The notes: generated by a model from the letters alone, not told the origin. Positions 35,001 through 44,142 are shown, numbered from the stretch's first letter. The stretch: 64,000 bases of DNA from CAZLMG01 sp964560765 (GCA_964560765.1 CAZLMG010000002.1:124001-188000), one strand, 5' to 3'. Numbers and translations are program-made.

Positions 35001-36334
35001 ACCTCGCCAACCTGGGCGAGAGTCCTGTCGAAATTGCCGCGCAAGCTGATGCTGTGGCCGCAGAGGGCTCACTCCTGGCCGTTGCTGATCAGTCCAGTCA
35101 GACCGTTCGACTCTATAATTTGGATGATCTTGCTGCCGGCATTATCGCTACTATTCCGAACCAGGCGAACATCCATAAAATGGTGCTAGACGGACACCTG
35201 TACCTCACTGGGCAAGGTCTTTTAACGATCATCGATGTGACAAATCCCGCTGCCCCCGTGCAGCTCTCACAAGATGTCCGATCGAATGCCATAGGTCAGT
35301 CTTTGATTGTAAGCGATCAAAGCATCCTGCTCACCAGCGATCGTCACCTTCTGGCTCGTGTCGACGCAAGCATTACTACAAATCCACAAATTGCATCGCT
35401 TGAGGAAGTTTGGAATGCGATGAATCCAACCGCAATTGCCTGGACCGATTCGGTTGCCGTCATCTCTGATCGAAGCTTTGGCATCGTGCTCGCTGATAGT
35501 TCGGATCCAGCACTCGGACAGCCAAATGATTCATCGCCGGTGCAGACTGTTTCCGCCGTGGATTTACGCAGCAGCATGGGCCAAGACCCACTTCCACAAC
35601 TGGCAAGCTTGGCCACTTCTGGGTCCGCCATCTACGCAGCCGACTCAACTTCCGGAACCATCAAGGTTCTCGACGCATCGAGTCCATTGAGCCCTACGTT
35701 GGCAAACAGCGTTGCCGACGCAGCTGGTCCGCTGCATGCCACGGCAGCTCGTCTGTATTCCGGTCGACACCTGCTAAGTGTCTTCAACCTAACGGATGGG
35801 GCGGCATCGCTACTCAATCCTGAGGGCGTCTCGGAACTGGATATGGGCGAATTTTCTATGGCAATCTCCGGGAACGATCAGGCGGCGTTCGCCGTGGTAG
35901 GCACTGCGTCAGATCGCGAGCTCGTTGGGATCAGCATTGCTGGTAATGGGCTCTCCATAGAGCGTCAACGCCGATCCTTCGGCAATACACCTTTAGCCCT
36001 GGCACAGCATGAAAATCGGCTCTATGTTGGCACGAGCGATAATGGTTTACATATTCTCGACGCAAGCCGCCCATCTTCGCTGTTGAACCTCGGTGATAGC
36101 CTCGCCGTCCGCAACATCAAATCTATGGCGGCTTCGCGCGACTATCTCTATGTTGTCGACCAAAATAACACGCTGCACACTTTCGACATCACGAATCCGA
36201 TCGAACCAGAAAAGCTATTCATGACGTTGTCAATCGGCGCCAACGTGACAGGTCTGCACGTACGGGGACGGGCTCTCTATGCCATCACCAGCGATAAGGG
36301 CATCGTTGTGATCCGCGGCGTCCCTGGATTGTAA
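32078..36334 (+). CDS. Giant lipoprotein with Ig-like repeats and LVIVD-type propeller
   Basis: A 1418-residue surface protein. A short signal peptide ends LASC (Cys14), a good lipobox. Residues about 45-690 hold seven tandem Ig-like repeats of roughly 85-100 residues, each ending in a variant of LYVQERDAAGNWS and followed by IDLTPPxAPTV. Residues about 690-800 form a fibronectin-like unit (PPAAPVNFSVVEYGGQFLLSWD). Residues about 810-1418 contain LVIVD-type beta-propeller units (GLDVISIAEPTGFRVI, LLTIIDVTNPAAPVQL, TFDITNPIEPEKL). Binding, adhesion or sensing at the cell surface is likely but unproven. AGGTAGAGGG precedes the start. Confidence 0.9.
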   Translation: MRKLTIAAALLASCSAKPRFVDNRGDLDIQRASDDLQNSAAPLRAPFMFGANLTNHTQPTWTWRGAESGSGWFRTKLNDSNLDAEAEQTRELSWVPSSPLAEGIHTLYVQERGAPGQWSQASGFAIHIDVTAPEVPAIDFPILTRDRQPEWNWEMLSDDVMAVRFSLNDASTIELASETTAKSFKPENPLFDGPQSLYMQVRDRAGNWSQVARFELTIDTLPPAAPQITAMTPTNLARPVWTWTGAADGNGTFRHKLNDANLNADAVETTELSFSPNADLAEGTHALYVQERDAAGNWSSSGMFAVVIDRTPPSAPLVSGPGFTNNVRPTWNWQSGGNAGSGRYRLRLDNNDLSTITTETTATSYTPAQDLSEAPHTLYVQERDAAGNWSASGQFTINIDLTPPGAPTVTSDSITGPASNPIKYSKYARPVWRWASHVATPGNGTFRFKINDANLTNGATITTALTHLTASDLNAGDNTIYVQERDAAGNWSSNGQFTLHLDLTPPLAPTVIGPMETNNQRPVWSWSANGGGIIPAEFRFRLNNSSFEDLDPTTTATSFAPLTNLAEGAHTLYVQERDIANNWSESGQYTITVDLTKPNPPTVTGPAFSASAQPVWSIASTGGGSGLFRARIGDENFDLNSPTFTGSTFSPANPLTPDGVYTLFVQERDNAGNWSMSATASTEIDTKPPAAPVNFSVVEYGGQFLLSWDTPEASPGILEVGARYVIVRRLDAAVSFAPAKGVAYTTGTQGQDQYVVYFDRDTFKIDATHLNATPNYTNPTEHSGYNYQIHTVDRALNYSPGITLNGLLLSTVTSPTVVGGIGGKTTDVAQHAGFAYVSHARGLDVISIAEPTGFRVIRNLLTDSPVVAMAAYQASLYAVTESREIRTYNIDTAPAVGTPGVLSLDGNNSPKAARVHADRLYVAQGTSGMRILSLSNPSAPMILNTVAAGIDAKDVAFSSQHLVVAAGADGVRVFNLANLGESPVEIAAQADAVAAEGSLLAVADQSSQTVRLYNLDDLAAGIIATIPNQANIHKMVLDGHLYLTGQGLLTIIDVTNPAAPVQLSQDVRSNAIGQSLIVSDQSILLTSDRHLLARVDASITTNPQIASLEEVWNAMNPTAIAWTDSVAVISDRSFGIVLADSSDPALGQPNDSSPVQTVSAVDLRSSMGQDPLPQLASLATSGSAIYAADSTSGTIKVLDASSPLSPTLANSVADAAGPLHATAARLYSGRHLLSVFNLTDGAASLLNPEGVSELDMGEFSMAISGNDQAAFAVVGTASDRELVGISIAGNGLSIERQRRSFGNTPLALAQHENRLYVGTSDNGLHILDASRPSSLLNLGDSLAVRNIKSMAASRDYLYVVDQNNTLHTFDITNPIEPEKLFMTLSIGANVTGLHVRGRALYAITSDKGIVVIRGVPGL

Positions 36335-36393
36335 AATTTTTGGAACTATCCACCGCCAGCGACTCTGGCAGTGGAAGGAATCAACTGAACGGC

Positions 36394-37785
36394 TTAGTGC
36401 CGCTGAACCGGCAATGCGATGGTAGGGCGAAAGTCCTCCCACTCCACTCCATGCTTAGTTAATAACCGGTACACATCTGCCCGATAGCGACCTGAAATGC
36501 GCGAGATCTCGGAGATGTTTCCCCGCGTCGCTTCCAGTAGCTGCTTCAAATATTGCCGCTCAAAATTCTGCTTCGCCTCAGACAGAGGAAGGTTCATGAC
36601 TCCGTCGTCAGCCAGTGTAGCACCGGCCCGCTGCTGATAACCTGTGTCGGGCATCATATCTTCATAATGCAGATGATTATCTCGTGACAGGACGATTCCT
36701 CGTTCAACCGCATTCTGCAACTCGCGAACATTTCCCGGCCAATCATAGGCCTTCAGCCGCATCAGAATCTCAGGACTAACTGGAGCCATTTGCCGCCCAA
36801 ATCGCGCTCCAAGCGTGCTTACGAAATGCCGCACCAAGTCAGGAATATCTTCGCGATGCTCTCGCAATGCGGGCACCCGGATGCTCAACACCGCCAGACG
36901 AAAATACAGATCCTCCCGAAACTGCCCTTTGCGCACGGCCTCAATCAAATCAACATTTGTGGCCGCCAACACTCGTACATCCACTGGAAGACTTTGACAT
37001 GAACCCAATGGAGTTACGGTCCGTTCCTGCAAAACGCGCAAGAGTTTAACTTGCAACTCAAGGGGCATTTCACCAATCTCATCGAGGAGCAGAGTCCCCC
37101 CAGTACAGACTTCAAAAATTCCCTTTCGATCGCTTTTCGCGTCAGTAAACGCGCCTCTCTTGTGACCGAACAGTTCCGACTCCAATAGGGGACCAGGGAT
37201 CGCTCCGCAATTTACGGCTTCAAATCGACGATCGCGTCGGTTGGATGCAGCGTGAATTGCTCGAGCGACCATTTCTTTGCCAGTACCTGACTCTCCCGTA
37301 ATGAGAACAGTCGAGTCGACATCCTTGACTCGAATGATGCGAGCACAGACCGCCCGCATGGCCTCACCTTCACCAATCATCCCAAGATTGCCGGCAGCGG
37401 AATCTACGTCACGATCTTTGGCGGGAAAAAAGAGTCGCTCTTTCAACTTATCAACGATCGCCTTTGGATCCTTTGATTTGGCAATAAATGCAGACGCCCC
37501 GCTCTCCATAGCGCTCACGGCTAGCTCAATGGTACCCTGCGCCGACATGATGAAGACTTTAACCCTCGGAAAATCACGGGTCAGAATCGGCAACGCCTCC
37601 AAGCCATCTTCGTGCTCTAAAAAAAGATCCAAGAGTACAGCATCATACGTTCGCTGACGCAAATTCTGCTCCATAGAAGTTAAATCGCACGCCGCATCGG
37701 CGACAAACCCTTCTATCTCGAGAGAGTGCTTCAAAATGTCTCGAACAATAGGCTCATCATCCACCACCAAAACTCGACCGATCAT
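36394..37785 (-). CDS. Sigma-54-dependent response regulator (NtrC family)
   Basis: A 463-residue regulator: receiver domain with Asp53 (LLDLFLEHEDG), AAA+ domain with Walker A GESGTGKE near 165, sigma-54 contact loop GAFTDA (the usual GAFTGA with Gly to Asp), Walker B LLLDEIG, and a C-terminal Fis-type helix-turn-helix (ISRISGRYRADVYRLLTKH). On phosphorylation it should activate RpoN-dependent promoters. AGGAGGAT precedes the ATG. It lies 29 bp downstream of the hybrid kinase and is almost certainly its partner. Target genes are unknown. Confidence 0.93.
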   Translation of the reverse strand: MIGRVLVVDDEPIVRDILKHSLEIEGFVADAACDLTSMEQNLRQRTYDAVLLDLFLEHEDGLEALPILTRDFPRVKVFIMSAQGTIELAVSAMESGASAFIAKSKDPKAIVDKLKERLFFPAKDRDVDSAAGNLGMIGEGEAMRAVCARIIRVKDVDSTVLITGESGTGKEMVARAIHAASNRRDRRFEAVNCGAIPGPLLESELFGHKRGAFTDAKSDRKGIFEVCTGGTLLLDEIGEMPLELQVKLLRVLQERTVTPLGSCQSLPVDVRVLAATNVDLIEAVRKGQFREDLYFRLAVLSIRVPALREHREDIPDLVRHFVSTLGARFGRQMAPVSPEILMRLKAYDWPGNVRELQNAVERGIVLSRDNHLHYEDMMPDTGYQQRAGATLADDGVMNLPLSEAKQNFERQYLKQLLEATRGNISEISRISGRYRADVYRLLTKHGVEWEDFRPTIALPVQRH

Positions 37786-37814
37786 GTATCCTCCTAGTAG
37801 CCGTCGTCGCCGCG

Positions 37815-40544
37815 CTATACCAAATGTATCCCGGAATGACCTTTGTCTTTATTCTCTTTACCTGCAATGGGCCTCAAGTTTTCAATGCAATCGCGCCTGA
37901 GCCCAGACGAATGGCCTGCCCGCAAGCAATCCTCGATATGAGCAACGGCCTCCATCAAGTCCAAGAACCCGCAAGCTCCAGCCGTCCCCTTCAAGCGATG
38001 CGCCAGCTTCTCCAAGCGATCCCAGTCCTTGTGATCAAACGCCACCAGCATCTCGTTCACGCGCTCAGGGATACTGGTGGAAAAACGAGCTATGATTTCA
38101 GAAACTTCATTCGAATGCCCACGAGCACCGGATCTCGCACTGCTCCGAATCGCCCCATGCGCGCGAGCATGCACGCGCGCGTAGTTAATTGCTGCTCCAA
38201 TGAGCGCCTTCGCATCAACTGGTTTCGCCAAATGATGATCAAATCCAGCTTCAAGACTACGCTCTCTATGCTCAATCATGGCATGTGCTGTCAGAGCAAT
38301 CATCGGTGTATCCACACCTCGAGCACGCAGTATCTCTGCGGCCTTGATGCCATCAAGGCGAGGCATCTGAATGTCCATGATGATCAAATCAAAAGACTGG
38401 TCCTCGACGATATCCAGCGCCTCTTGCCCATCGACCGCGCTAACCACTTCCGCTCCAGCGTGTTGGAGAAAGCTGGTGAAAAGCTCCCGATTCTCGGGAC
38501 CATCTTCCACGACCAGTATCCGAGTCCCCTGCAGACCTGTGGCCGGAAACAGTTCCTCTTCGCCGATCAGAGCTGTCGACTTAGGAATCTGTAAGCTATC
38601 CGTGAATGTCAGCTTTTCGGCTGGTCCAATATCAATATGAAAGAGAAAGCATGAGCCTTTTCCAACTTCAGTCCACTCCAATTTCAGCTCGCCACCCAAG
38701 GCCCTCGCCAAACGTCGAGACAAGGCCAATCCAAGCCCCGTTCCGCCAAATCGGCGCGTCATCGAGGTGTCACCTTGCATGAAAGGCTGGAATAACTTCG
38801 GAACGCTTTCCGAATGAATGCCAGAACCTGTATCAGAAATTTCAAATGCTAACTTCGGCGCATTGCCAAATCGGCGGCGGTCGTCCCAAAAGACTCGGCA
38901 GGTGATGCCGCCCATCTCCGTAAACTTCAGTGCATTGCCCAACAGATTAATGAGCACCTGCCGGACCCGAATCGGATCGGTATGGATTTCAATCGGTACG
39001 GGGCCACTCGCCACAAACTCGAATGTCAGACCCTGTTGCGAAGCACGTCCTTCTAAGAGTCCACGTACTTCGCCAAGCAGCTCCCCAAGAGGCACGACGG
39101 AGGTCTCGACATCAGTTTGTCCGGCTTCCATTCGTGAAATGTCTAGCAAGTCGTCAATGAGCCGGACCAAAATGCGACCACTACTTCGAATAACATCGAT
39201 CGCGCGGCGCCGCTCTTGCGGCTCTAAGTCGGATATCGTGAGTCGATCCGCATAACCCAAAATCGTAGACATCGGCGTACGAATTTCGTGACTAACGTTG
39301 GCGATAAACTCATTCTTCGCGCGGCTAGCTGCCTCGGCGTTACTTTTCGCCTTGATAAGATCCTGCTCGTTGGCGATGTGTGACGAAACGTCACGAAAAC
39401 TAACTACCGCCCCTCGAATGACCGAATCTTCATCGACGATGGGTCGGCCATTGGCACTGAGGGTAACCTGCGTCCCTTGGTGCTGGTGGCCTGCAGCAAT
39501 CTGCACCAATCGGTCGTTGATTCGCCGCCCTGTCAGAGCCAGACTGAGTGGACTGTCCTGCAAAGAAATATCACTTCCATTCATACCACGGACCTGCAAC
39601 GCAGCATGCCAGGTTGCCGCATCGAGCGACTGAGAATCAATTCCAAATAAGGAATCCGCAGCAGGGTTCTGCAAAATGATCTTACCCCGCTCATTCACGA
39701 CGATCACTGCATCGGCCAAAGCATCCAACACGGACTTCAATATTCGAGTCTGTTGTCGCGATCCTTCCCGTGAATCCGACAGCTCTTGGGCATGCCTCTG
39801 CAGCTCGGCATTAGCTGACTGCTGGGACCGGTGTGAACTCATGACATCGTCAATCAAAGGCCGAAAAACTAAAACGCCGAGGCAAATCGCTGCCAGAATA
39901 AATCCGACAACAAACATAACGAGTGTGTTCGTCAAGTAACTCAAGCGAGACTCGGCGTCAGAACTCGCCAATGCAATAAATGCATCCAACTCCAATTGCG
40001 CGGAGTGAATCAGATAGTTCAGCCGATCCTGGGCCAGAGCTCGCGATTCCCGTGGGACGTGGGCATAAAAGGGAGGTAGGTCGCCAGCAGCGATACCCTG
40101 GACCTCCTGGAGAAAGGCGTGCAACCGCTCGTCGATAATGGAAGCATGTATGGCATAGATATCGCGCTGGTGCGCGAACAGCCAGCTTCCGGTAACACTT
40201 TGCTGCTTTGCGCCCCTGACAAGTTCCGGGACAGACTTCTGCAGCGCATCTTGATCAACGCGGGCCACTCGCAATAGTGCTGAAAATTCGCTAGCATCAA
40301 GCTGATTAGTAAGTGCTTCATTGAGAATCAGTGCTAACTCTTGAATTGAGGACAACACGGATTCAGCGTCGTCCTGCAGTGCTGCGACTGACTGGTAGTC
40401 TTTTACCAAGACGTACTGTGCCGCCGCAGTAACGATCACCATGAACGTCATGACGATCAACGCCATCGTGTAGGTTATGGTTAGACGTCGCTTGGTGAGT
40501 GAATAGGGCATGCACCAGCCAATCCGGGGTTTTTGATAGTTCAT
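37815..40544 (-). CDS. Hybrid sensor histidine kinase
   Basis: A 909-residue kinase: membrane segment near 22-47, a periplasmic helical sensor region (about 50-205), a second membrane segment (about 207-228), a PAS domain (about 265-390), HisKA with His419 (NVSHEIRTPMS), HATPase_c (DTGSGIHSE, FGGTGLGLAL), a receiver with Asp724 (IIMDIQMPRLDG) and an HPt domain with His849 (LAHRLKGTAG). The built-in His-Asp-His relay should end on the adjacent NtrC-type regulator. The signal is unknown. The start is uncertain (40544 or 40511); neither has a clear ribosome-binding site. Confidence 0.93.
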   Translation of the reverse strand: MNYQKPRIGWCMPYSLTKRRLTITYTMALIVMTFMVIVTAAAQYVLVKDYQSVAALQDDAESVLSSIQELALILNEALTNQLDASEFSALLRVARVDQDALQKSVPELVRGAKQQSVTGSWLFAHQRDIYAIHASIIDERLHAFLQEVQGIAAGDLPPFYAHVPRESRALAQDRLNYLIHSAQLELDAFIALASSDAESRLSYLTNTLVMFVVGFILAAICLGVLVFRPLIDDVMSSHRSQQSANAELQRHAQELSDSREGSRQQTRILKSVLDALADAVIVVNERGKIILQNPAADSLFGIDSQSLDAATWHAALQVRGMNGSDISLQDSPLSLALTGRRINDRLVQIAAGHQHQGTQVTLSANGRPIVDEDSVIRGAVVSFRDVSSHIANEQDLIKAKSNAEAASRAKNEFIANVSHEIRTPMSTILGYADRLTISDLEPQERRRAIDVIRSSGRILVRLIDDLLDISRMEAGQTDVETSVVPLGELLGEVRGLLEGRASQQGLTFEFVASGPVPIEIHTDPIRVRQVLINLLGNALKFTEMGGITCRVFWDDRRRFGNAPKLAFEISDTGSGIHSESVPKLFQPFMQGDTSMTRRFGGTGLGLALSRRLARALGGELKLEWTEVGKGSCFLFHIDIGPAEKLTFTDSLQIPKSTALIGEEELFPATGLQGTRILVVEDGPENRELFTSFLQHAGAEVVSAVDGQEALDIVEDQSFDLIIMDIQMPRLDGIKAAEILRARGVDTPMIALTAHAMIEHRERSLEAGFDHHLAKPVDAKALIGAAINYARVHARAHGAIRSSARSGARGHSNEVSEIIARFSTSIPERVNEMLVAFDHKDWDRLEKLAHRLKGTAGACGFLDLMEAVAHIEDCLRAGHSSGLRRDCIENLRPIAGKENKDKGHSGIHLV

Positions 40545-40878
40545 CGGCAGCTAGTAATCATCGTGGCAATTCATCGCCAAATAATCATCAACGCCAACGA
40601 GTTCGAGCACTCCATACTTTATGCTGGGTGCAGAGTCAGCAACATTCGTACCAGAGTTAGCTAAGGCAAAAGGAGTGGCATTTCAGCATGTTTGCGGGAA
40701 CATGGGCCCCAGAAATGTTCCCGCAGGTGTATCAATTCGGGATCACTGCAGGCTCCCGGAGACAGGATTTCTGAGTCAAAGAAACCCGGGAGCGCGTGTC
40801 AATCAGCGGAAATCACGCCAAACTTTCCACTGGCACAAAACCTGCTCAGCCATAGCAAACCTGCGTCGGAGATATCGT
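40545..40878 (+). promoter_or_regulatory. Structured leader of the CheY-like gene
   Basis: A 334-bp divergent gap. Two inverted repeats follow each other on the side of the CheY-like gene: TGCGGGAACAT/ATGTTCCCGCA (40693-40703 with 40715-40725, 11 bp perfect) and GCTCCCGG/CCGGGAGC (40752-40759 with 40786-40793). Neither is followed by a U-tract, so they look like operators or mRNA leader hairpins rather than terminators. The open frame from 40621 runs through them but has no ribosome-binding site. Confidence 0.5.
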
Positions 40879-41307
40879 ATGCCCACAACAACAGTATCCG
40901 CATTGGACCATAGTGTTAAGAGGCCATCAACCACGATGCATGTTCCCAGAATCCTCTTGATCGATGATGACGACGTCTTCCGTGAACTCATGGTCGCTGC
41001 CGGGCGTTCTTATCCGTACATTGTCGATGCTTATCCGTCGCTTGCGGCACTAGGCTCCTTTGCTCGGATTGGTGGTTATGACCTCGCGATTATTGACTAC
41101 CACCTGCCGGACTTAACTGGCTCAGAAATCGCAGAGTACATCGAGATTTTTTTCAAAGATACGCCGGTGATCCTGATCAGTGCAGATTCGCAACAGCCAT
41201 TGGAGTGCTCAAAACAGCATCTTTGCATTCGCTCATTCGTCCATAAAGGTATTGGCATCGACCGAATGTGGCGAACAGCACACGAAATACTTTGCAATAA
41301 CGGTTAA
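40879..41307 (+). CDS. Single-domain response regulator (CheY-like)
   Basis: A 142-residue receiver domain preceded by a 20-residue tail. The acidic pocket LLIDDDD (27-33), phospho-acceptor Asp73 (AIIDYHLPDLTG), switch Ser (LISADS) and strand-5 Lys (FVHKGIG) are all present, so it should be phosphorylatable. There is no output domain. It is divergent from the hybrid kinase, which may phosphorylate it. I chose ATG 40879 with GGAG 7 bp upstream; ATG 40933, giving a minimal receiver, is an alternative. Confidence 0.85.
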   Translation: MPTTTVSALDHSVKRPSTTMHVPRILLIDDDDVFRELMVAAGRSYPYIVDAYPSLAALGSFARIGGYDLAIIDYHLPDLTGSEIAEYIEIFFKDTPVILISADSQQPLECSKQHLCIRSFVHKGIGIDRMWRTAHEILCNNG

Positions 41308-41342
41308 CTAGGCGCTTTCGCGCATCAACTTTGAAAGCCACT

Positions 41343-42812
41343 TTATTGAAGTCGATGGGCAAGACTGCGAATCTGCATGATCAAGTCCCGGAAGTGGTTC
41401 GCTGATGTCAGAGGATGCATGATGGTGACACGCAGGTAGTCGTCACCGTCGAGCAGCGCTGTTGTTACATAAAATTTGGCATCATCAACAATCGCACGAC
41501 GCAACTTACGCTGCAGGGAATTGCGCTCGTCCCTGGGCTTTGACCGCCAATCGCTAGGCGAGTAGCGAAAACACAGAATGTTCACCTCAGGTCTGTGAGC
41601 AACCTCAAAGTCTTCGTCATCGGCGAGCGTTGCATGAAACTCTTGGGTCACGCTCAGACACCGTTCTGCAGCCGCTGCAAATACTTCCATTCCCAAAAGG
41701 CTCCAGGCCAACCAAAGTGGAGCTGATAGTGCCGGCTTTGTACACTCGAAGGTACGCAAACCTCCGTCCCAACGGAGCCTCTCATCGGTATCTAGGTCGA
41801 ACAGATACGGCGCAGACTGCTGAAATGGTAGGTAGCTGTGCTCGCGGCGCTGGTACAGCACAAATGTCGCGAGACTGGGTACATGCAGCATCTTATGCGC
41901 GTCCCACGCAACAGAGCTGGCATGTTCAATTCCATTGAGCTTTGATCTCAACTGCGGAGAAAAGAGCATACTGGCGCCATGCACAGCATCCACGTGCAAC
42001 CATATGGATCTCGCGGTGCAAATTTCTGCAATCTCGGTCAGACAATCAATGGCGCCAATTGGCGTTGATGGGGCCGAGGCCACCACACAAAAGACATCGC
42101 GACCTTCCGAATCGGCGCGGTTCAGTGCAAGTTGCAGCGTTTTCCCAGTCATGCGCCGCAATGGATCGAGTTCAGCTCCAATGACGTGATCGGATCCCAT
42201 GCCCATGATACCCGCAGCACGCTTTACACTGTAGTGGCTTTCGCTGCTGGCAATAATCGCCGGGCGTCGCTGCCCCCAGCCCTCAGCCCAAACATCTCCG
42301 TAACGTGCATGACAAGCGGCAAGCACTCCCGTCAAATTAGCCAGAGTCCCTCCATTCGTTGCGACTCCACCTGCCACTGTCGGAGACCAGCCGATAGCCT
42401 CGCAAAGTCGACCAACAACTGCCTGTTCAATGGCCGTGGCAAAGGGGCTAAGCTCTGCCACAGCCATCCCCTGATTCAAAATTCCAACGACGGCCTGAAA
42501 TGCGGCTGACGACAGCATGGGCGGGCAGACCTGGTGCCCCATGCACCGCGGGTCCTGAATGCGGTAGGAGTGATCCAAATATAGCTGGGTGAGTTCTCGG
42601 ACCCGCGTCGATAGCGACGTACCAACATTGGTCGGCGTCAGCGCTCGATCAGCCAAATCGCGAAGCTGCTCCAAAGACAGCTGAGAGCGGAGCGTACCTT
42701 GGCCCTGCTGGCATTCCTCAACGTAGTCACTGAGCACTTGCCCCATACTTGAGAAAATTTCCGGCAGCTGGCTGGAATCATATGCAGCAAATAGAGATGT
42801 CGACGTCGGCAT
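41343..42812 (-). CDS. PLP-dependent group II amino-acid decarboxylase
   Basis: A 489-residue fold-type I decarboxylase of the glutamate/diaminobutyrate/aromatic amino-acid group. The PLP lysine is Lys307 in WDAHKML; LHVDAVHGAS carries the Asp that contacts the pyridine ring, and GVATNGGTLANLTG forms the phosphate-binding turn. The substrate cannot be told from sequence. ATG 42812 overlaps the corA stop by one base (TGATG), so translation is probably coupled to corA; the frame is open further upstream to 42959 but inside corA. Confidence 0.88.
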   Translation of the reverse strand: MPTSTSLFAAYDSSQLPEIFSSMGQVLSDYVEECQQGQGTLRSQLSLEQLRDLADRALTPTNVGTSLSTRVRELTQLYLDHSYRIQDPRCMGHQVCPPMLSSAAFQAVVGILNQGMAVAELSPFATAIEQAVVGRLCEAIGWSPTVAGGVATNGGTLANLTGVLAACHARYGDVWAEGWGQRRPAIIASSESHYSVKRAAGIMGMGSDHVIGAELDPLRRMTGKTLQLALNRADSEGRDVFCVVASAPSTPIGAIDCLTEIAEICTARSIWLHVDAVHGASMLFSPQLRSKLNGIEHASSVAWDAHKMLHVPSLATFVLYQRREHSYLPFQQSAPYLFDLDTDERLRWDGGLRTFECTKPALSAPLWLAWSLLGMEVFAAAAERCLSVTQEFHATLADDEDFEVAHRPEVNILCFRYSPSDWRSKPRDERNSLQRKLRRAIVDDAKFYVTTALLDGDDYLRVTIMHPLTSANHFRDLIMQIRSLAHRLQ

Positions 42813-43957
42813 CACCTGGGCAACCCATGTTGATGCTCTGAACGACGACGCGACTCGGCCTTTGGTCGATGAAACCAACCCTGCCGGTAAAAATACGCAA
42901 GCATTCCCGTCGCGCAAAGTAGCATGACAGAGATGACGGCGACATAGCCGTACTTCCAAGACAGCTCAGGCATGTTGAACGGAGATGCGCCCGTGTCAAA
43001 ATTCATCCCATAAACACCGGTGACAAATGTCAGAGGAATGAAGATCGAAGCCACGATCGTAAGAAACTTCATGACATCATTCGTGCGCTGACTCTGCATC
43101 GCTAGGCTAAGCTGCAACAGTCCCTTCAGGGACTCACGCTGTGCCGCTAGATTTTCCATGAGCTGCAGAGTGTGATCTAGACAGTCGCGAAAATACAGGC
43201 GCAACTCTTCATCGACGTTGCCGGCAGCTGGCCGAATCAGATTGTTCAACATATCCCGATGGCTGGATACGAGTTGATACAGCTCCTGAACTCGCGATTT
43301 AACTTGGTGAATGGGCAGCACGACATTGGCTGGGTCCCCCTCGATAATTTCCGTTTCCAGGGCGCTGTGCCGACGTTCAATCTCCTCAGCAATCGGGAAA
43401 TAATGGTCAATGAGCGCGTCGACCAGTGCGTAGACCAGGTATGAAGAGGTTTTACTGCGGATCTGACCCAAGTTTTTGGATATACGAGCCCTGACAAGGG
43501 CAAAACACTCTCCCTGGCGTTCCTGGAAAGTCAGAACCCATCCCTCCCCCACGAGGATACTGACTTGCTCTTGCTCAAAAATACGGGGATTGCCCGTGAC
43601 CATATAGGCGACAAGAAACAAATGCTGCCCATAGTCTTCAACCTTCGGGCGCTGATGTAAATTAAAAACGTCCTCGCGAGCCAGTGGGTGCACGGAGAAG
43701 AAATTCAACACTTGTTGAATCTGCGTAACATTGGCGTGACCAGCGATGTTGATCCAGACAACTGGATGCCGAGTGATCATCTCCGGCAACTTGCCAGCAT
43801 CATCAAGCTGACAGGAGTCAAAACCATCCGGCCCGTAGGACAGAACATCGATCTGAGTTGGCTGAGCGCCCTCATGCCCCACCACCGTGCCGGGCATGGA
43901 TCCAGGCGGCGGCTTTCGAAACGGGCGGCGGCGACTCATAAAACGTCGAACTTCCAA
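42812..43957 (-). CDS. corA: CorA-family divalent cation transporter
   Basis: A 381-residue pentameric Mg2+/Co2+ channel. A long cytoplasmic N-domain is followed by two C-terminal membrane segments, the first ending in the signature YGMNFD (GMN). The start is TTG at 43957 with AAGGA upstream; ATG 43939 is the alternative. The C-terminal tail is short and basic. It is followed without gap by the decarboxylase gene. In that combination it might supply metal or respond to pH, but this is inference only. Confidence 0.93.
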   Translation of the reverse strand: MEVRRFMSRRRPFRKPPPGSMPGTVVGHEGAQPTQIDVLSYGPDGFDSCQLDDAGKLPEMITRHPVVWINIAGHANVTQIQQVLNFFSVHPLAREDVFNLHQRPKVEDYGQHLFLVAYMVTGNPRIFEQEQVSILVGEGWVLTFQERQGECFALVRARISKNLGQIRSKTSSYLVYALVDALIDHYFPIAEEIERRHSALETEIIEGDPANVVLPIHQVKSRVQELYQLVSSHRDMLNNLIRPAAGNVDEELRLYFRDCLDHTLQLMENLAAQRESLKGLLQLSLAMQSQRTNDVMKFLTIVASIFIPLTFVTGVYGMNFDTGASPFNMPELSWKYGYVAVISVMLLCATGMLAYFYRQGWFHRPKAESRRRSEHQHGLPR

Positions 43958-44142
43958 AAGGGCATCCTTGGCAGCAGTAGAAAGATCGAGCTAGTCTACC
44001 GTTCTCTCCTTGAAAATCTATGAATTTTGCCACAATTACAACCAAGATACGCTACCGCAACCTCTTTCCGTAACGTCCATTGCATCAAGTAATTACCAGG
44101 AATTCCGATGCATTAAGTGAACGAATCGGATGAGTCACACGC

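Noticed and set aside
40621..40878. N-terminal part of the CheY-like protein from ATG 40621.
   Set aside because: No ribosome-binding site; the stretch is dominated by inverted repeats, and ATG 40879 has GGAG at good spacing.
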